Of a DNA stretch of 64,000 bases, positions 62,700-64,000 are shown piece after piece. The DNA is taken from assembly GCA_034008185.1 (NCBI GenBank), contig CM067082.1:102481311-102545310 (forward strand), in the 5' to 3' direction. This DNA comes from Gorsachius magnificus. Taxonomy: Eukaryota; Chordata; Aves; Pelecaniformes; Ardeidae. The notes under the pieces are model-generated. The model worked only from the letters and a program-made list of their open reading frames with translations. It was not told the origin of the DNA and ran no database searches. The position numbers and the translations under genes were made by a program. Every line of letters starts with the position of its first letter. Within the stretch, counting starts at the first letter, position 1.

Positions 62700-62785
62700 A
62701 GAGCATACAGCCATTCTGAGTCACACCATCTAGTTCAGTATCTCATCTCCAGCACTGGTCTTAAGTAAATGTTGAGGAAAGAGTG
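62700..62785 (+). repeat. Ancient amniote dispersed repeat fragment
   Basis: The run CAGCCATTCTGAGTCACACC followed by ATCTAGTTCAGTATCTCATC resembles the dispersed sequence CCATACTGGGTCAGACC...CCATCTAGnCCAGTATCCTGTC common in turtle, crocodile and some bird DNA. The family name is not certain to me. The copy is diverged and short. Confidence 0.4.
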
Positions 62786-63024
62786 ACAACTGAGTAAGTA
62801 TACATGATATCCCTCACGGCCTCCAGCGGTAATCTCTTAGCACAAAAAGTACTATATCAACATAAGCTAACTCTGTATTGTCATTACCCATCATTGCAAT
62901 GATAGACCATAAATGAATAGGAGTTTTGGAAGAATTTTCTAATTTTCTAGTAGAGAAGAATGCAGTCAAACTGATCAGTAGAATATATTCTGAGCTAAGG
63001 AAGAAAAAGAAAACACAGGAATTG

Positions 63025-63410
63025 CCAAAATGGTCTATAGAAAAAACTGAAAGAACTGGAGCTCTGTCAAGCAAAGTAAAACAGGAGAGACAAGATATGG
63101 TTTTTAAACTACCAAAAAACCAAAAAAAAGACTACTGCAAAGGGCAAGCTAGCAATCTGCTTCCCATATTCATAGTGACAAGAAGTGACAGGCTTAATGG
63201 CAGAAAAGAAGTTTTTTAAACATTAGCAAAAAATACCCCAGAGTAAGGGTAGTGAAGCTCTGTAATAGAGCAGATTTACAGAATAACTGTAAAGTTTTGG
63301 AACAGGTTAGACAAATACCTGTCAGGATTAGCTCATGCTGCCTTTGGGCAGGGTGATGAACTAGGTGATCTCTTGCACTCCCTTTTAACCCTAAAATTCT
63401 ATAATTATTA
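63025..63410 (+). mobile_element. Old CR1/L3-type LINE 3' fragment
   Basis: The sequence follows the 3' region of older CR1/L3 elements. An AGGAGAGACAAGATATGGTT segment comes first, then GACAAGAAGTGACAGGCTTA, then GGTTAGACAAATACCTGTCA, and finally CTAGGTGATCTCTTGCACTC with CCTAAAATTCTATAATTAT. The closing segment corresponds to the CR1 end GACTAGATGACCTCnnGAGGTCCCTTCCAACCCTAnnATTCTATGATT. Divergence is much greater than in the copy at 25.8-27.3 kb, so this is an earlier insertion. It is non-coding. Confidence 0.75.
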
Positions 63411-64000
63411 GCAAAAAGCCACACATTTCCACAATAAGAACCAGAGTACAACTTGCATATACAAGCAAACTGAAGGCAGTGCTTACAAAAAGCAGTGGCC
63501 TACCATTCTATGAAGATGGTAATTTTTTAATAATGCTGCAAAGAAAAGCAAGTTTCAACACATATTTGTGTTCTTCAATTTGAAAGAAGAAAGATCTGCT
63601 TTTATTATGCTTTCAGGTTTCTTGTGTCTGCAAGCAAATGCGTAAGTTCCTCGTTCCTCAGGGAGAAAGAGAGAGGAAGAGAGTCATCCTCTAAACCTCA
63701 TTTTATTGAGAATGGAGGCTAAAAACTAATGAGAGATAAAGAAGCATTTCCATGAAGGGGAGAGGTGGGGGGACATGTTACATCTGATGAGACTTAGTTC
63801 TTTAAGGGCAGATCTTCACTGTGTAAAGTAGCACTGTGCAGAGACCATGCTATGAACCACATGAGATGTATAACCAGAAGCTGTACAATTCCATTGTCAT
63901 GGGCCAAGAAGCAGGTATTTTCACTGCAGAAACTGCATCACACTAGCTAACCAGGAGGGAGAATGGAAGTGGTGTTTGTGAGTGGCATCACCCTGCATCT
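63411..64000. other. Non-coding, nothing recognised
   Basis: AT-rich DNA after the CR1/L3 tail, running to the window edge. No frame longer than about 60 codons and no recognisable repeat. A GA-rich patch lies near 63661-63683. Confidence 0.5.

Overview
This window looks like non-coding nuclear DNA from an amniote, most probably a bird. The evidence is a CR1-family LINE (25830-27317), at least one older CR1/L3-type 3' tail (63025-63410), a generally AT-rich composition broken by a few GC/CpG-rich spots, a low visible repeat load, and no bacterial-style gene packing. No open frame in the 64 kb looks like a conserved protein or exon. The longest ATG-initiated frames are about 140-147 codons, have no recognisable domain, and are near what chance gives in this much AT-rich DNA. 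I saw no tRNA, rRNA, snRNA, known microRNA or CRISPR. The best description is a gene desert or one or more very long introns.

Layout. 1-11.4 kb is plain AT-rich DNA with homopolymer tracts, one TATA-like element (4408) and a clean hairpin (8071-8114). Around 11.45-11.65 kb (minus strand) a short peptide resembles hAT-family transposase. 12-17 kb is plain. 17.05-17.61 kb is a GC-rich block, followed directly by an AT-rich stretch with four GATA cores (17.72-17.81 kb). From 22216 to 25251 two 125-bp copies of one unrecognised sequence, about 94% identical, face each other across 2.8 kb; the interval holds a small CpG-rich spot (22.56-22.74 kb). 25.83-27.32 kb is a degraded CR1 whose reverse transcriptase has lost its FADD box and which lacks its usual 3' terminus. 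27.3-60 kb is mostly featureless, with a short CR1 3'-end scrap (about 30.58 kb), a 12-bp perfect-arm hairpin (34412-34443), a C15 tract (40664-40678), a CpG-rich spot (42.77-42.97 kb) and possible regulatory blocks near 39.8-40.0 and 46.2-46.4 kb. At 60705-61107 there is an almost perfect direct tandem duplication (unit 204 bp, one mismatch in 199 aligned bases). The last 1.3 kb holds ancient amniote repeats.

There is no gene system to reconstruct. The observations most worth checking are the inverted-repeat pair at 22.2/25.2 kb and the very young tandem duplication at 60.7-61.1 kb. Regulatory calls rest on short motifs read by eye and need cross-species alignment.
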